From Vicinamibacterales bacterium (GTDB taxonomy: Bacteria; Acidobacteriota; Vicinamibacteria; Vicinamibacterales; JAKQTR01), in contig JALOKU010000017.1 of assembly GCA_025456345.1 (NCBI GenBank), forward strand, positions 1 to 46,785: a stretch of 46,785 bases of DNA. Reading direction: 5' to 3'. The first letter of the stretch is position 1; each line of letters starts with the position of its first letter. The notes beneath the pieces are model-generated. The model had not been told where the DNA came from. It did no database searches and saw only the letters and a list, made by a program, of their open reading frames with translations. The position numbers and the translations under genes were made by a program. Positions 1-7,174 of the stretch are shown here, piece after piece.

Positions 1-721
1 ACGCGAAGCGCATGCCCGAGTACTCGGTGTGGAAGCCGGCCACCAGCTCCTGCTCGGCCTCGGGCAGGTCGAACGGCGCGCGGTTGGTCTCGGCCAGGCT
101 GCCGATGACGTAGATCGCGAAGGCCACCGGCTGCATGAAGGCGAACCACCAGCCCTTCGAGAGCTGGGCGTCCACGATGCCCACCATGCTCAGGGTGCCC
201 GAGAGCATGATGACCGTGACCAGCGTCATGGTCACCGCGATCTCGTAGCTGATGAGCTGGGCCGACGAGCGCAGGCTCGCGAGCAGCGGGTACTTGCTGT
301 TCGACGACCAGCCGCCCAGGATGATGCCGTAGATGCCGATGCCCGCCACCGAGATGATGTAGAGCAGCCCGACGTTGACGTCGGCGATCCGGCCGGGGAT
401 CGAGATGCCGAAGAGCGTGAGGCCGCTGGCGAAGGGGATCACGGCGAAGGCGATCAGGGCCGGCACGAGGACGATGATCGGCGCGGCGGTGAACACCCAC
501 TTGTCGGCGCGCGCCGGCGTGATGTCCTCCTTGGCGAACAGCTTCAGCACGTCGGCGAGCGGCTGCAGGATGCCGTGCGGGCCGACGCGCATGGGCCCCA
601 GCCGCACCTGCACCCAGGCCTGCACCTTCCGCTCGAGCAGCACGATGTACATCACGGTGACCAGCACCGCGGCCAGCACCGTGACGACCATGATCAACGG
701 GACGATGACGGTTTCAACCAT
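1..721 (-). CDS. nuoH: NADH-quinone oxidoreductase subunit H (partial, C-terminus beyond the window)
   Basis: Reading the minus strand from the ATG at 721 gives 240 codons without a stop, running off the left edge. The product is a polytopic membrane protein of complex I: an N-terminal helix, then the ERKVQAWVQVRLGPMRVGP segment typical of NuoH/ND1, further helices, and the ETNRAPFDLPEAEQELVAGF region (seen just before the window edge) that lines the quinone chamber. NuoH couples quinone reduction in the peripheral arm to proton pumping in the membrane arm. It follows nuoD on the same strand after about 110 nt that hold a heptamer-repeat hairpin. About two thirds of the usual length is present; the rest lies outside the window. 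Confidence 0.95.
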   Translation of the reverse strand, partial: MVETVIVPLIMVVTVLAAVLVTVMYIVLLERKVQAWVQVRLGPMRVGPHGILQPLADVLKLFAKEDITPARADKWVFTAAPIIVLVPALIAFAVIPFASGLTLFGISIPGRIADVNVGLLYIISVAGIGIYGIILGGWSSNSKYPLLASLRSSAQLISYEIAVTMTLVTVIMLSGTLSMVGIVDAQLSKGWWFAFMQPVAFAIYVIGSLAETNRAPFDLPEAEQELVAGFHTEYSGMRFA

Positions 722-754
722 GTCACTACTGGGATCTGAAGGCGAGCGGGATCA

Positions 755-831
755 GGCGAGAGGCGAGATCCTCGCGCTGCTCGGCTGATGCCCGTCCGGC
801 CCTGCTCACGTGCTCCCTCTCGCCTCTCGCC
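755..831. repeat. Heptamer-repeat inverted element between nuoD and nuoH (GGCGAGA type)
   Basis: Two tandem GGCGAGA units (755-768) are matched by their exact reverse complement at 818-831, giving 14-bp perfect arms around a 49-nt core. The right arm touches the nuoD stop codon (831-833). On the transcribed strand it would form a hairpin between nuoD and nuoH and could tune the relative expression of the two. Confidence 0.75.
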
Positions 832-1955
832 TACCGATCGACCTCTCCCAACACGATGTCAATGGTGCCAATGAGCGTCACCACGTCGGCCAACAGGTGC
901 CCTTTCACCAGCTGGGGCAGCGCCTGGAGGTTGCAGAACGACGGCGGGCGCACGCGGAACCGGTACGGCGACACCGACTTCCCGTCGCTCACCACGAAGT
1001 ACCCGAGCTCGCCCTTCGGCGCCTCGATGGCGTGGTAGGTCTCCCCCGCCGGCGGCTTGATGAGCCGCGGCGCCTTGCCCATGATCGGGCCCTCGGGAAT
1101 CCCCTCCACGGCCTGGCGGATGATCCGCAGCGACTGCCGGAACTCCTCGAGGCGCACGAGGTACCGATCGTAGGTGTCGCCGCGCACGCCGAGCGGCACG
1201 TCGAACTCCATCTCGTCGTACGCCGCGTACGGCTCGTCCTTGCGGACGTCGCGCAGGACGCCGGAGGCGCGCAGGGGCGGCCCGCACAGCCCGACGGCAA
1301 TGGCGTCGGCCGCGGTGATGACGCCAACGCCCTTCGTACGCTCCATGAAGATGCGGTTGCCCGTGAGCAGCTGCTCGTACTCGGGCAGCTTCTGCGCCTG
1401 CACGTCGCAGAAGGCCAGCACCTTCTTGTCCCAGCCCGGCGGCAGGTCCACCGGCTGGCCGCCGATGCGCATCGTGTTGTAGGTGAGCCGCGCGCCGCAG
1501 TACTCCTCGAACAGGTCCAGCACCAGCTCCCGCTCGCGCAGGCAGAACAGCAGCACCGTGAGCGCGCCGAGGTCGGCCGCGTGCGTGCCGAGCCACAGCA
1601 GGTGGCTCGCGACGCGCTGCAGCTCCGACAGCACCGTGCGGATGTACCGGGCGCGCCGGGGCACCTCGAGGGAGTACAGCTTCTCGATCGTCTCGACGTA
1701 GCCGAGGTTGTTCGTGGCCGCCGCCACGTAGTCCATCCGGTCCGTGAGCAGCACAATCTGCGTGTAGTCGCGGTGTTCGCTCAGCTTCTCGATGCCGCGG
1801 TGCAGGTAGCCGATCACCGGGTCGCAGTCGAGGACGCGCTCGCCGTCCAGCTTCAACACGAGGCGCAGCACCCCGTGCGTGCTCGGGTGCTGCGGGCCCA
1901 TGTTGATGACGAGCTCGTCGGTGTCGAACATCGGGCGTGGCGTGTCGGTCTGCAT
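831..1955 (-). CDS. nuoD: NADH-quinone oxidoreductase subunit D
   Basis: The 374-residue product is the 49-kDa-type subunit of complex I in the cytoplasmic arm at the quinone site. Diagnostic segments are [14 protein letters not shown] near the N-terminus, [30 protein letters not shown] and the C-terminal [19 protein letters not shown], which ends as the family does. Length is slightly below the usual ~400 residues but both termini are intact. The ATG at 1955 is preceded by GGAG with a 4-nt gap, lying in what should be the end of nuoC. The nuoC frame also stays open through this whole gene, but that frame translates to Arg/Ala/His-rich nonsense, so nuoD is clearly the real gene here. Confidence 0.96.
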   Translation of the reverse strand: MQTDTPRPMFDTDELVINMGPQHPSTHGVLRLVLKLDGERVLDCDPVIGYLHRGIEKLSEHRDYTQIVLLTDRMDYVAAATNNLGYVETIEKLYSLEVPRRARYIRTVLSELQRVASHLLWLGTHAADLGALTVLLFCLRERELVLDLFEEYCGARLTYNTMRIGGQPVDLPPGWDKKVLAFCDVQAQKLPEYEQLLTGNRIFMERTKGVGVITAADAIAVGLCGPPLRASGVLRDVRKDEPYAAYDEMEFDVPLGVRGDTYDRYLVRLEEFRQSLRIIRQAVEGIPEGPIMGKAPRLIKPPAGETYHAIEAPKGELGYFVVSDGKSVSPYRFRVRPPSFCNLQALPQLVKGHLLADVVTLIGTIDIVLGEVDR

Positions 1956-1964
1956 GGTTCTCCA

Positions 1965-2646
1965 TCAGCAACTCGCCAGGCCCTTCGAGCGGGTAGTCCT
2001 TGCGCTGGGGGTGGCCCTGCCAGTCGGCCGGCATCAGCAGGCGGCGCAGGTTCGGGTGGCCGGTGAACGTCACGCCGAACATGTCGTAGACTTCCCGCTC
2101 GAGCCAGTTGGCCGCCGGCCACACGCCGGTCACGCTCGGCACGGTCTCGCTCTCCGCCAGCCGCGTCTTGACCCGCACGCGCTGCCGCAGCCTGGTCGAG
2201 TACAGGCTGGCCACCAGGTCGAACCGCTTCTCGGCGCGCGCCGGCCAGTCCACCGCCGTCAGGTCCGACAGGTAATCGAACTGGCAGCCGGGCGTGTCGC
2301 GCAGAAACGCGCATGCCTCCGCGAACCGCGCCGCCGCGACAATGACCGTCCAGTCGCCCACCCAGAAGCTGACGTGCTCGACGCCCCCCGCAAGGCCGGA
2401 CTGCAGCGCCGTAACGTAGGCCGGCACGGCCAGGTCGGCCGGCGGGGCCTGGTCAGGCGGTCCCGGCGGCGGGGCCGGCGCCTTCGGCTCGGCCGCCTTC
2501 GCCGGCGGCTTCGGCGAGCCAGGGGTGGCCTGCGGCTTCGGCGAGGCCGCCTCCGCCACGGGTTTCGGCGTGGCCGCCTCCGCCACAGGCTTCGGCGAGC
2601 CAAGCGAGTCGGGGTGCTCGGGTGTGGGCTTCGGGCCTTCGGACAT
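1965..2646 (-). CDS. nuoC: NADH-quinone oxidoreductase subunit C, stop codon lost (frame remains open to 859)
   Basis: From the ATG at 2646 (GGAG 7 nt upstream; a GTG two codons earlier has no usable spacing) the product has a ~73-residue Pro/Ala/Lys-rich start with repeated SPKP/TPKP units, followed by a normal NuoC (30-kDa) domain: VSFWVGDWTV, FDYLSDLTAVDWP, WLEREVYDMFGVTFTGHPNLRR and RKDYPLEGPGEL. NuoC sits in the peripheral arm of complex I beside NuoD. After GPGEL the frame has no stop until 859, far inside nuoD. A TGA at 1967-1965 lies one base out of frame, nine bases before the nuoD start, so a single-base indel would restore a normal ending. I therefore end the feature at that TGA; the literal open frame is 859-2646. 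Confidence 0.8.
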
Positions 2647-2659
2647 CAGCACTCTCCGG

Positions 2660-3016
2660 CTACGCCCACTCGAAGGCGCCCTCGCGCCAGGCGTAGAAAT
2701 ACCCGACGACGAGGATGAACAGGAAGACGACCATCTCGATGAAGCCGAACCACGCCAGTTCGTCGACGATCACGGCCCACGGATAGAGAAAGATCGTCTC
2801 CACGTCGAATATCAGGAACAGCATGGCCACCAGGAAATATCGCACGCTATAGCGGTCGCGGGCGTCGGTGGCGACCTCGATGCCGCACTCGTACGGATCG
2901 AGCTTCACCCGGCTGTATCGCTCCGGGGCGATCAGTCGCGCGAAGAGCAGCGTGACGATGCCGAAGGCCACGGCAACCACGAAGAAGATCAGGATTGGAA
3001 TCCACGCATTGACCAT
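2660..3016 (-). CDS. nuoA: NADH-quinone oxidoreductase subunit A
   Basis: The 118-residue product has three membrane helices and the NuoA signature RVKLDPYECGIEV followed by RYSVRYFLVAMLFLIFDVE, with the loop Cys and the Glu/Asp positions expected for ND3-type subunits. The start at 3016 has AGGTGA about 7 nt upstream; a longer frame to 3085 adds an Arg/Ser-rich stretch with no family similarity and would overlap the promoter. It is the first gene of the complex I operon and ends 13 nt before nuoC. In most bacteria nuoB lies between these two genes; there is no room for it here. Confidence 0.95.
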   Translation of the reverse strand: MVNAWIPILIFFVVAVAFGIVTLLFARLIAPERYSRVKLDPYECGIEVATDARDRYSVRYFLVAMLFLIFDVETIFLYPWAVIVDELAWFGFIEMVVFLFILVVGYFYAWREGAFEWA

Positions 3017-3096
3017 CGCCGGTTCACCTGGGAACGATTCGCGAGGATGGCTTGGGCGCCTGGACACCGCCCCGGCGCGCTGCAAACAGCCCTCGG

Positions 3097-3126
3097 GTTA
3101 TAACACGCGGTCCGAAGCCCGGTCAA
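3097..3126 (-). promoter_or_regulatory. Sigma70-type promoter for the nuo operon
   Basis: On the minus strand TTGACC (3126-3121) and TATAAC (3102-3097) are separated by 18 nt, and TG sits one base before the -10 (extended -10). Transcription would begin near 3090, some 75 nt upstream of the nuoA start. Confidence 0.65.
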
Positions 3127-3143
3127 GGTGCCCAAGTGCCGTG

Positions 3144-3173
3144 CTGACAATCGTTTCGCGGAAACGTTATACT
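3144..3173 (+). promoter_or_regulatory. Sigma70-type promoter for the VWFA gene pair
   Basis: CTGACA (3144-3149) and TATACT (3168-3173) are separated by 18 nt, 33 nt upstream of the first VWFA gene. It is divergent from the nuo promoter with 17 nt between the two -35 boxes. Confidence 0.6.
3152..3166. promoter_or_regulatory. Palindrome within the promoter spacer, candidate operator
   Basis: CGTTTC-GCG-GAAACG is a perfect dyad lying exactly between the -35 and -10 boxes of the plus-strand promoter. A repressor bound here would block RNA polymerase; the cognate protein is unknown. Confidence 0.4.
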
Positions 3174-3205
3174 GGCTTGGCACCTGCCCAGCCCAAGGAC
3201 ACATC

Positions 3206-4123
3206 ATGCTGAGACTGCACCGATTCTCCATGCCGGCCCGGCGCCGTGCGCGCGTGTTCGCCGCCGCCGCCGCCGCTCTCCTGTTGACCCTTCCGTCCGG
3301 TGCCCAGACGATTGAGCGGGAGATGTTCGTCAGCGTCCTCGATCAGGCGGACAAGCCGGTCCTCACCCTCGGGATTCAGGATTTCGTCGTGCGCGAGGAT
3401 GGGCGCGCCCGCGAGGTGCTCCGGGCCAGGCGGGCCACTGACGTCATCGACATCGCGCTGCTTGTCGACACCAGCCAGGCCCTCGGCGGTCAGGTGAGCG
3501 ACCTGCGCAGGGGCCTCGAGGCCTTCATCGCGCGGATGCGGCCCCAGGCACAGATCTCGATCGTCGGCCTCGGCGACAGGCCGACGATCTACGCGGATTA
3601 CACCAACAGCGAAGAAGCGCTCGCGAAGGGCGTCGGCCGCATCTTCCCCATCGCGGGCGCAGGGGCCTACGTCCTCGACGCGGTCGGCGAGGTGCTGACG
3701 GGCTTCGAGAAACGGAAGCCGGAACGCTCGGCCGTCGTCGTGGTGTGGGCAGGCGGGCAGGAGTTCGGCACCGGGACGTACCAGCCGCTCATCGACGGGC
3801 TCAAGGCGCGGGGCACGGCGCTTCACGTGGTCGCCATCGGGGCCAGGACGCCTGCCGACGCCCGGACGACTGAAGGACGCAACCGCGAACTGCTGTTCGA
3901 CCGCGGAACCACCGACACGGGCGGTCGGCGCGACAACATCCTGACCTCGATGGCGACGGCGGACGCGCTGGAGCGCCTGGCCGCGGAGTTGCTCGGCCAG
4001 TACCGCATCACCTTCGCGAGACCCGATGCCCTCGTCCCGCCGGGCAGGACCGAGGTGGCGGTGCGCCCGGCGGGCCTCAAGGCGCGGGGCATCCTGATTC
4101 CCGCCAGGGCTGCGGCCAGGTGA
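3206..4123 (+). CDS. Secreted VWFA-domain protein with a degenerate MIDAS motif
   Basis: The product (305 residues) has an Arg-rich n-region and a long Ala/Leu hydrophobic signal peptide ending near SGAQ, so it is exported. A short beta domain (FVSVLDQADKPV, DFVVREDG) precedes a von Willebrand A-type domain. The metal-site sequence is DTSQA where DxSxS is expected, so metal-dependent adhesion may be weakened. The general layout matches the VWFA-related proteins common in Acidobacteria, whose function is unknown. The start at 3206 has AAGGA about 7 nt upstream; an in-frame start at 3128 would fall inside the nuo/VWFA promoter region. Its TGA overlaps the GTG of the next VWFA gene, so the two are translated together. 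Confidence 0.8.
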   Translation: MLRLHRFSMPARRRARVFAAAAAALLLTLPSGAQTIEREMFVSVLDQADKPVLTLGIQDFVVREDGRAREVLRARRATDVIDIALLVDTSQALGGQVSDLRRGLEAFIARMRPQAQISIVGLGDRPTIYADYTNSEEALAKGVGRIFPIAGAGAYVLDAVGEVLTGFEKRKPERSAVVVVWAGGQEFGTGTYQPLIDGLKARGTALHVVAIGARTPADARTTEGRNRELLFDRGTTDTGGRRDNILTSMATADALERLAAELLGQYRITFARPDALVPPGRTEVAVRPAGLKARGILIPARAAAR

Positions 4124-5091
4124 ACGCCGCGCTGCTAACCCGCCTGGCCGGCGCGGCCCTCGCGTGGTCGGCGCTGGCGGCCGCCGACCCCGCGCGCCTG
4201 ACTGCGGGCGGGCCGCAGGCCCAGGCGCCGCCTGTCCAGCGAGAGACCACGTTCCGCAGCGGCGTCGACCTGGTCGCGTTGAACGTCACGGTGACGGACC
4301 CGTCGAACCGGTATCTCACCGACCTGGCGCCCGAAGACTTCCTCGTGTACGAAAACGGCGTCAAGCAGGAGATCGGCTACGTCAGCCGCACGAACCTCTC
4401 GTTGTCGGTGGCGCTGCTGCTCGACAGCAGCGCCAGCATGGACGACAAGATGCGCACGACCCAGGAGGCCGCGTCCGGGTTCGTCCAGAGCCTGCGGCCC
4501 GAGGACCAGGCGCAGGTGATCGACTTCGACAGCCGGGTCAACGTGCTCGCCCCGTTCACCAGCTCGAAAGCCGACCTCGAGAAGGCGATCGCGTCCACCG
4601 TGGCCGGCGGGTCGACCTCCCTCTACACGGCGATCTACATCGCGCTCAGGGAGCTCAAGAAGACCGAGACCCGCGGCATCGAGGACCTCCGCCGCCGGGC
4701 GGTGATCGTGCTCTCCGACGGCGAAGACACCTCCAGCCTCGTCTCCTACGACGAGGTGCTGGAACTGGCCAAGCGGACCGAGACGGCCATCTATGCCATT
4801 GGCATCCGCTCGAAGGAGCCGGCGGGAAGCGGCAGAGGCTCCGGCCAGGCTGACTTCGCGCTGCGCCAGTTGACGACCCAGACGGGCGGACGGGTGTTCT
4901 TCCCGTCGTCGGCAGACGAGCTCAAGGCAATCTACGCGCTGATTTCGCAGGAGCTGTCGAGCCAGTACCTCGTGGGGTATACCTCCTCGGACCAGAAGCG
5001 TGACGGTGCCTGGCGCCGCATCAACGTGCGCACATCCCGGCCCGGCGCGACCGCCCGCACGCGGATGGGCTACTACGCTCCCGGCACCTGA
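4120..5091 (+). CDS. Secreted VWFA-domain protein, acidobacterial type
   Basis: The 323-residue product starts at a GTG overlapping the upstream stop (GTGA). After a signal peptide it shows the acidobacterial VWFA layout: FRSGVDLVALNVTVTD, then LAPEDFLVYENGVKQEI, then a VWFA domain with an intact MIDAS motif LLLDSSASM (DxSxS), and VIVLSDGEDTSS as the second metal loop. The end, YLVGYTSSDQKRDGAWRRI, is also typical of this family. The partner upstream has a damaged MIDAS, so the two probably work as a pair in the periplasm or at the cell surface, one binding metal and ligand. The exact role is unknown. No terminator is obvious before the next gene. Confidence 0.85.
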   Translation: MNAALLTRLAGAALAWSALAAADPARLTAGGPQAQAPPVQRETTFRSGVDLVALNVTVTDPSNRYLTDLAPEDFLVYENGVKQEIGYVSRTNLSLSVALLLDSSASMDDKMRTTQEAASGFVQSLRPEDQAQVIDFDSRVNVLAPFTSSKADLEKAIASTVAGGSTSLYTAIYIALRELKKTETRGIEDLRRRAVIVLSDGEDTSSLVSYDEVLELAKRTETAIYAIGIRSKEPAGSGRGSGQADFALRQLTTQTGGRVFFPSSADELKAIYALISQELSSQYLVGYTSSDQKRDGAWRRINVRTSRPGATARTRMGYYAPGT

Positions 5092-5132
5092 TCCCTGACG
5101 CCGATCCCCACCGCGCCCCGCCGCCGGTCCTC

Positions 5133-5141
5133 TGATACACT
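5133..5141 (+). promoter_or_regulatory. Extended -10 promoter upstream of cobA-hemD
   Basis: TGATACACT matches TGn followed by a -10 hexamer; no good -35 box is present. Transcription would start near 5148, giving a ~28-nt leader containing an AGGTG ribosome site before the ATG at 5176. A GC-rich dyad (CCCGCGCGCGGG) follows the -10 box. Confidence 0.4.
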
Positions 5142-5175
5142 TGGCCCGCGCGCGGGTCCCCAAGGCAGGTGTGCG

Positions 5176-6726
5176 ATGCCGAATCATCCCATGGTGTATT
5201 TCATCGGAGCCGGGCCCGGCGATCCCGGCCTGCTGACGCTGCGAGGCGCAGCCCGCCTGGGGCGCGCCGACGTGGTGGTCTACGACCGCCTCGTGCACAC
5301 CGCCGTGCTCCGGCACGCACGGCCGGGCGCCGAGCGGATCGACGTCGGGCGCGCCGCGCCGCAGGGCACCGACCGCGACGCCATTGCGTACCTGCTGGTC
5401 GAGAAGGTCCGCGAAGGCAAGAAGGTGGCGCGCCTGAAGTGGGGCGACCCGTTCATCTTCGACGACGGCGGCGAGGAAGCGCTGTTCCTGCATGAGCACG
5501 GGATTCCCTTCGAAGTCGTGCCCGGCGTCCCGGCGGCGGTCGGCACACCGCCGTACGCCGGCGTGGCCGTCACCTACCGTGGCGGCGGCGACACGCTGAC
5601 CCTCGTGCGCGGGCACGAGGATGCCAGCGGCAAGATGCCGAAGGTCGACTGGACCAGCCTGGCGAAGCTCGACGGCACGATTGTCTGCTACGCCGGCCCG
5701 AGCCAGCTGCCGGCCATGCTGTCGGCCCTGCGCGATCACGGCCGGCCGGCGGACGAGCCGGTGGCGCTCATCTTCAACGGGACCCTGGCGACGCAGCGGA
5801 CCATCGTCGGCACGCTCGGGTCGCTCGCCGAGGCGGCGCTGCCGGCCGACCCCCATCCGGCAATCGTCGTCGTGGGACGCGTGGCGGCGCTGCGCGAGCA
5901 CCTGCGATGGTTCGACGTGAAGCCGCTGTTCGGCCGCCGGGTGGTCGTGACGTGCCCGCGGGAGCAGGCGCGAGAACTCGCCGAACTGCTCGAGGACCAG
6001 GGCGCGCAGGTGGTGCTCGCGCCGACCGTCCGGCTGGCGCCGGTGGACGACTCCTCCGAGCTCGACGCCGCGTGCGCCGACATGTCGCGGTTCGACTGGG
6101 TCGTGCTGCCGCGATTGAGCGGCGCCGAGGTGTTCCTGCAGCGCCTGTTCGCCGGCGGGATCGATTTCAGGAGCCTGAAGGGCGTCGGCCTGTGCGCGAT
6201 CGGCCACTCCGCGGTCCGCCGCTTCGCCGACGTCGGCCTGCATGTGGACGTGGCCCGCGCCGAGTTCAGGCCGGATGCCATCGTCGAGGCCCTGTCGGCG
6301 GGGAAGGGCCTGCGGGACCGCCGCGTCCTGCTGCTCCAGGCCGAGGGCTCGCGCGACGTCCTGGCGTCCGAGTTGCGCAAGGCCGGGGCTGAGGTCGTCG
6401 AGATTGGCGCCTACAGGACCGTGCGGATCATGCCTGGCGACCCGGGTGAGCCGGACCTCTACAAGATGCTCCTCGAGCAGCAGGTGGACGTCGTCACGTT
6501 CACCAGCCCGTCGACGGTGGTCGAGTTCGTGGACATCCACGGCAAGGACGCGGTGGCGGACGTGCTGCGGACGACGCTGGTGGCCTGTGTGGGGCCGGTC
6601 ACGGCCCAGGCGGCGATCGCGCTCGGCGTGATGCCGGCCATCGTGCCCGAGGAGTTCACCATGTCGGCCATGGTCGCCGCCATCGTGCGCCGCATCAGGA
6701 GCGGCGGGGCGCCAGCATCGAGCTGA
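5176..6726 (+). CDS. cobA-hemD: Fused uroporphyrinogen-III C-methyltransferase / uroporphyrinogen-III synthase
   Basis: The 516-residue product joins two tetrapyrrole enzymes. Residues ~6-245 are the SAM-dependent methyltransferase (SUMT): VYFIGAGPGDPGLLTLRG, VVVYDRLV and GDPFIFDDGGEEALFL. Residues ~255-505 are uroporphyrinogen-III synthase (GRRVVVTCPREQARELAELL; VDVVTFTSPSTVVEF near the end). Uroporphyrinogen III is made by the second domain and methylated by the first to precorrin-2, feeding sirohaem, cobalamin or haem d1. The usual KGGDPFxFGRGGEE loop reads KWGDPFIFDDGGEE, a departure at the substrate/SAM site. No other haem gene is adjacent. It is convergent with the redox operon at 6763. 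Confidence 0.9.
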   Translation: MPNHPMVYFIGAGPGDPGLLTLRGAARLGRADVVVYDRLVHTAVLRHARPGAERIDVGRAAPQGTDRDAIAYLLVEKVREGKKVARLKWGDPFIFDDGGEEALFLHEHGIPFEVVPGVPAAVGTPPYAGVAVTYRGGGDTLTLVRGHEDASGKMPKVDWTSLAKLDGTIVCYAGPSQLPAMLSALRDHGRPADEPVALIFNGTLATQRTIVGTLGSLAEAALPADPHPAIVVVGRVAALREHLRWFDVKPLFGRRVVVTCPREQARELAELLEDQGAQVVLAPTVRLAPVDDSSELDAACADMSRFDWVVLPRLSGAEVFLQRLFAGGIDFRSLKGVGLCAIGHSAVRRFADVGLHVDVARAEFRPDAIVEALSAGKGLRDRRVLLLQAEGSRDVLASELRKAGAEVVEIGAYRTVRIMPGDPGEPDLYKMLLEQQVDVVTFTSPSTVVEFVDIHGKDAVADVLRTTLVACVGPVTAQAAIALGVMPAIVPEEFTMSAMVAAIVRRIRSGGAPASS

Positions 6727-6762
6727 CGCCCCGGTGAGCCTCGGGCGAAGAGTCCCCTCCCG

Positions 6763-7155
6763 CTAGTTGAACGTCACGGTGTGCGAGTGGCTGGCGTCGT
6801 TCGATGACTCCTTCGCCACGCGCTGATTGCCGGCGATCGCGCTCAAGTCGGCGGCGCTCAACGCCACCGTGTGCGGGTGGCTGGACGTGCCCTGGATGTT
6901 CAGCGTAATGCCCCCGGTCGCGCCGAGCTGTGCGGAGGCAATCGTCGCCGCGTGGCCGTGGTTCGAGCTGATCGTGCCGGTCTTGTCGCTGGCGGCGGGC
7001 GTCGAGCTCGCAGGCGAAGGCGATGCGGGCGAGCTGGACGAGCCGCCCCCGCCGCATCCCGACACGCTGATCGCCACGCCGCTCAGGATGGCCATCGCGG
7101 CCGCCAGCGTGAAATCCCGCCGCGTCAACGGTTCGCCGAGCATTCTGTCTGCCAT
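6763..7155 (-). CDS. Tat-exported lipoprotein with three HxH motifs, function unknown
   Basis: From the ATG at 7155 the 130-residue product opens with LTRRDFTLAAA (twin-arginine signal, RR at 12-13) followed by a lipobox VSGC (Cys34), so it should be exported folded and anchored as a lipoprotein. A Gly/Ser/Pro linker leads to a small domain with three histidine pairs: NHGH (66-68), SHPHTVALSAADL (93-95) and SHSHTVTFN at the very end (123-125). The His pairs suggest metal binding, possibly copper given the neighbours; this is inference. It is the last gene of the CuA/cytochrome/DUF5777 operon, 19 nt after the barrel gene. I do not recognise a named family. An upstream in-frame extension to 7377 lies inside the previous gene and is rejected. 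Confidence 0.75.
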   Translation of the reverse strand: MADRMLGEPLTRRDFTLAAAMAILSGVAISVSGCGGGGSSSSPASPSPASSTPAASDKTGTISSNHGHAATIASAQLGATGGITLNIQGTSSHPHTVALSAADLSAIAGNQRVAKESSNDASHSHTVTFN

Positions 7156-7174
7156 GGTCGTTTCCCTGCCTCGC

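Noticed and set aside
1853-2314. 153-codon minus-strand frame spanning the nuoC/nuoD junction
   Set aside because: Third frame of nuoC/nuoD, no similarity to anything; considered as a fusion bridge but it matches neither protein.
4135-6540. 801-codon open frame on the minus strand across the VWFA and cobA-hemD genes
   Set aside because: Arg/Ala/His/Gly-biased antisense shadow typical of GC-rich coding DNA; the plus-strand genes have clear motifs.
6727-6762. Intrinsic terminator between cobA-hemD and the HxH lipoprotein gene
   Set aside because: Only a five-pair CGCCC/GGGCG stem and no T-run on either strand.
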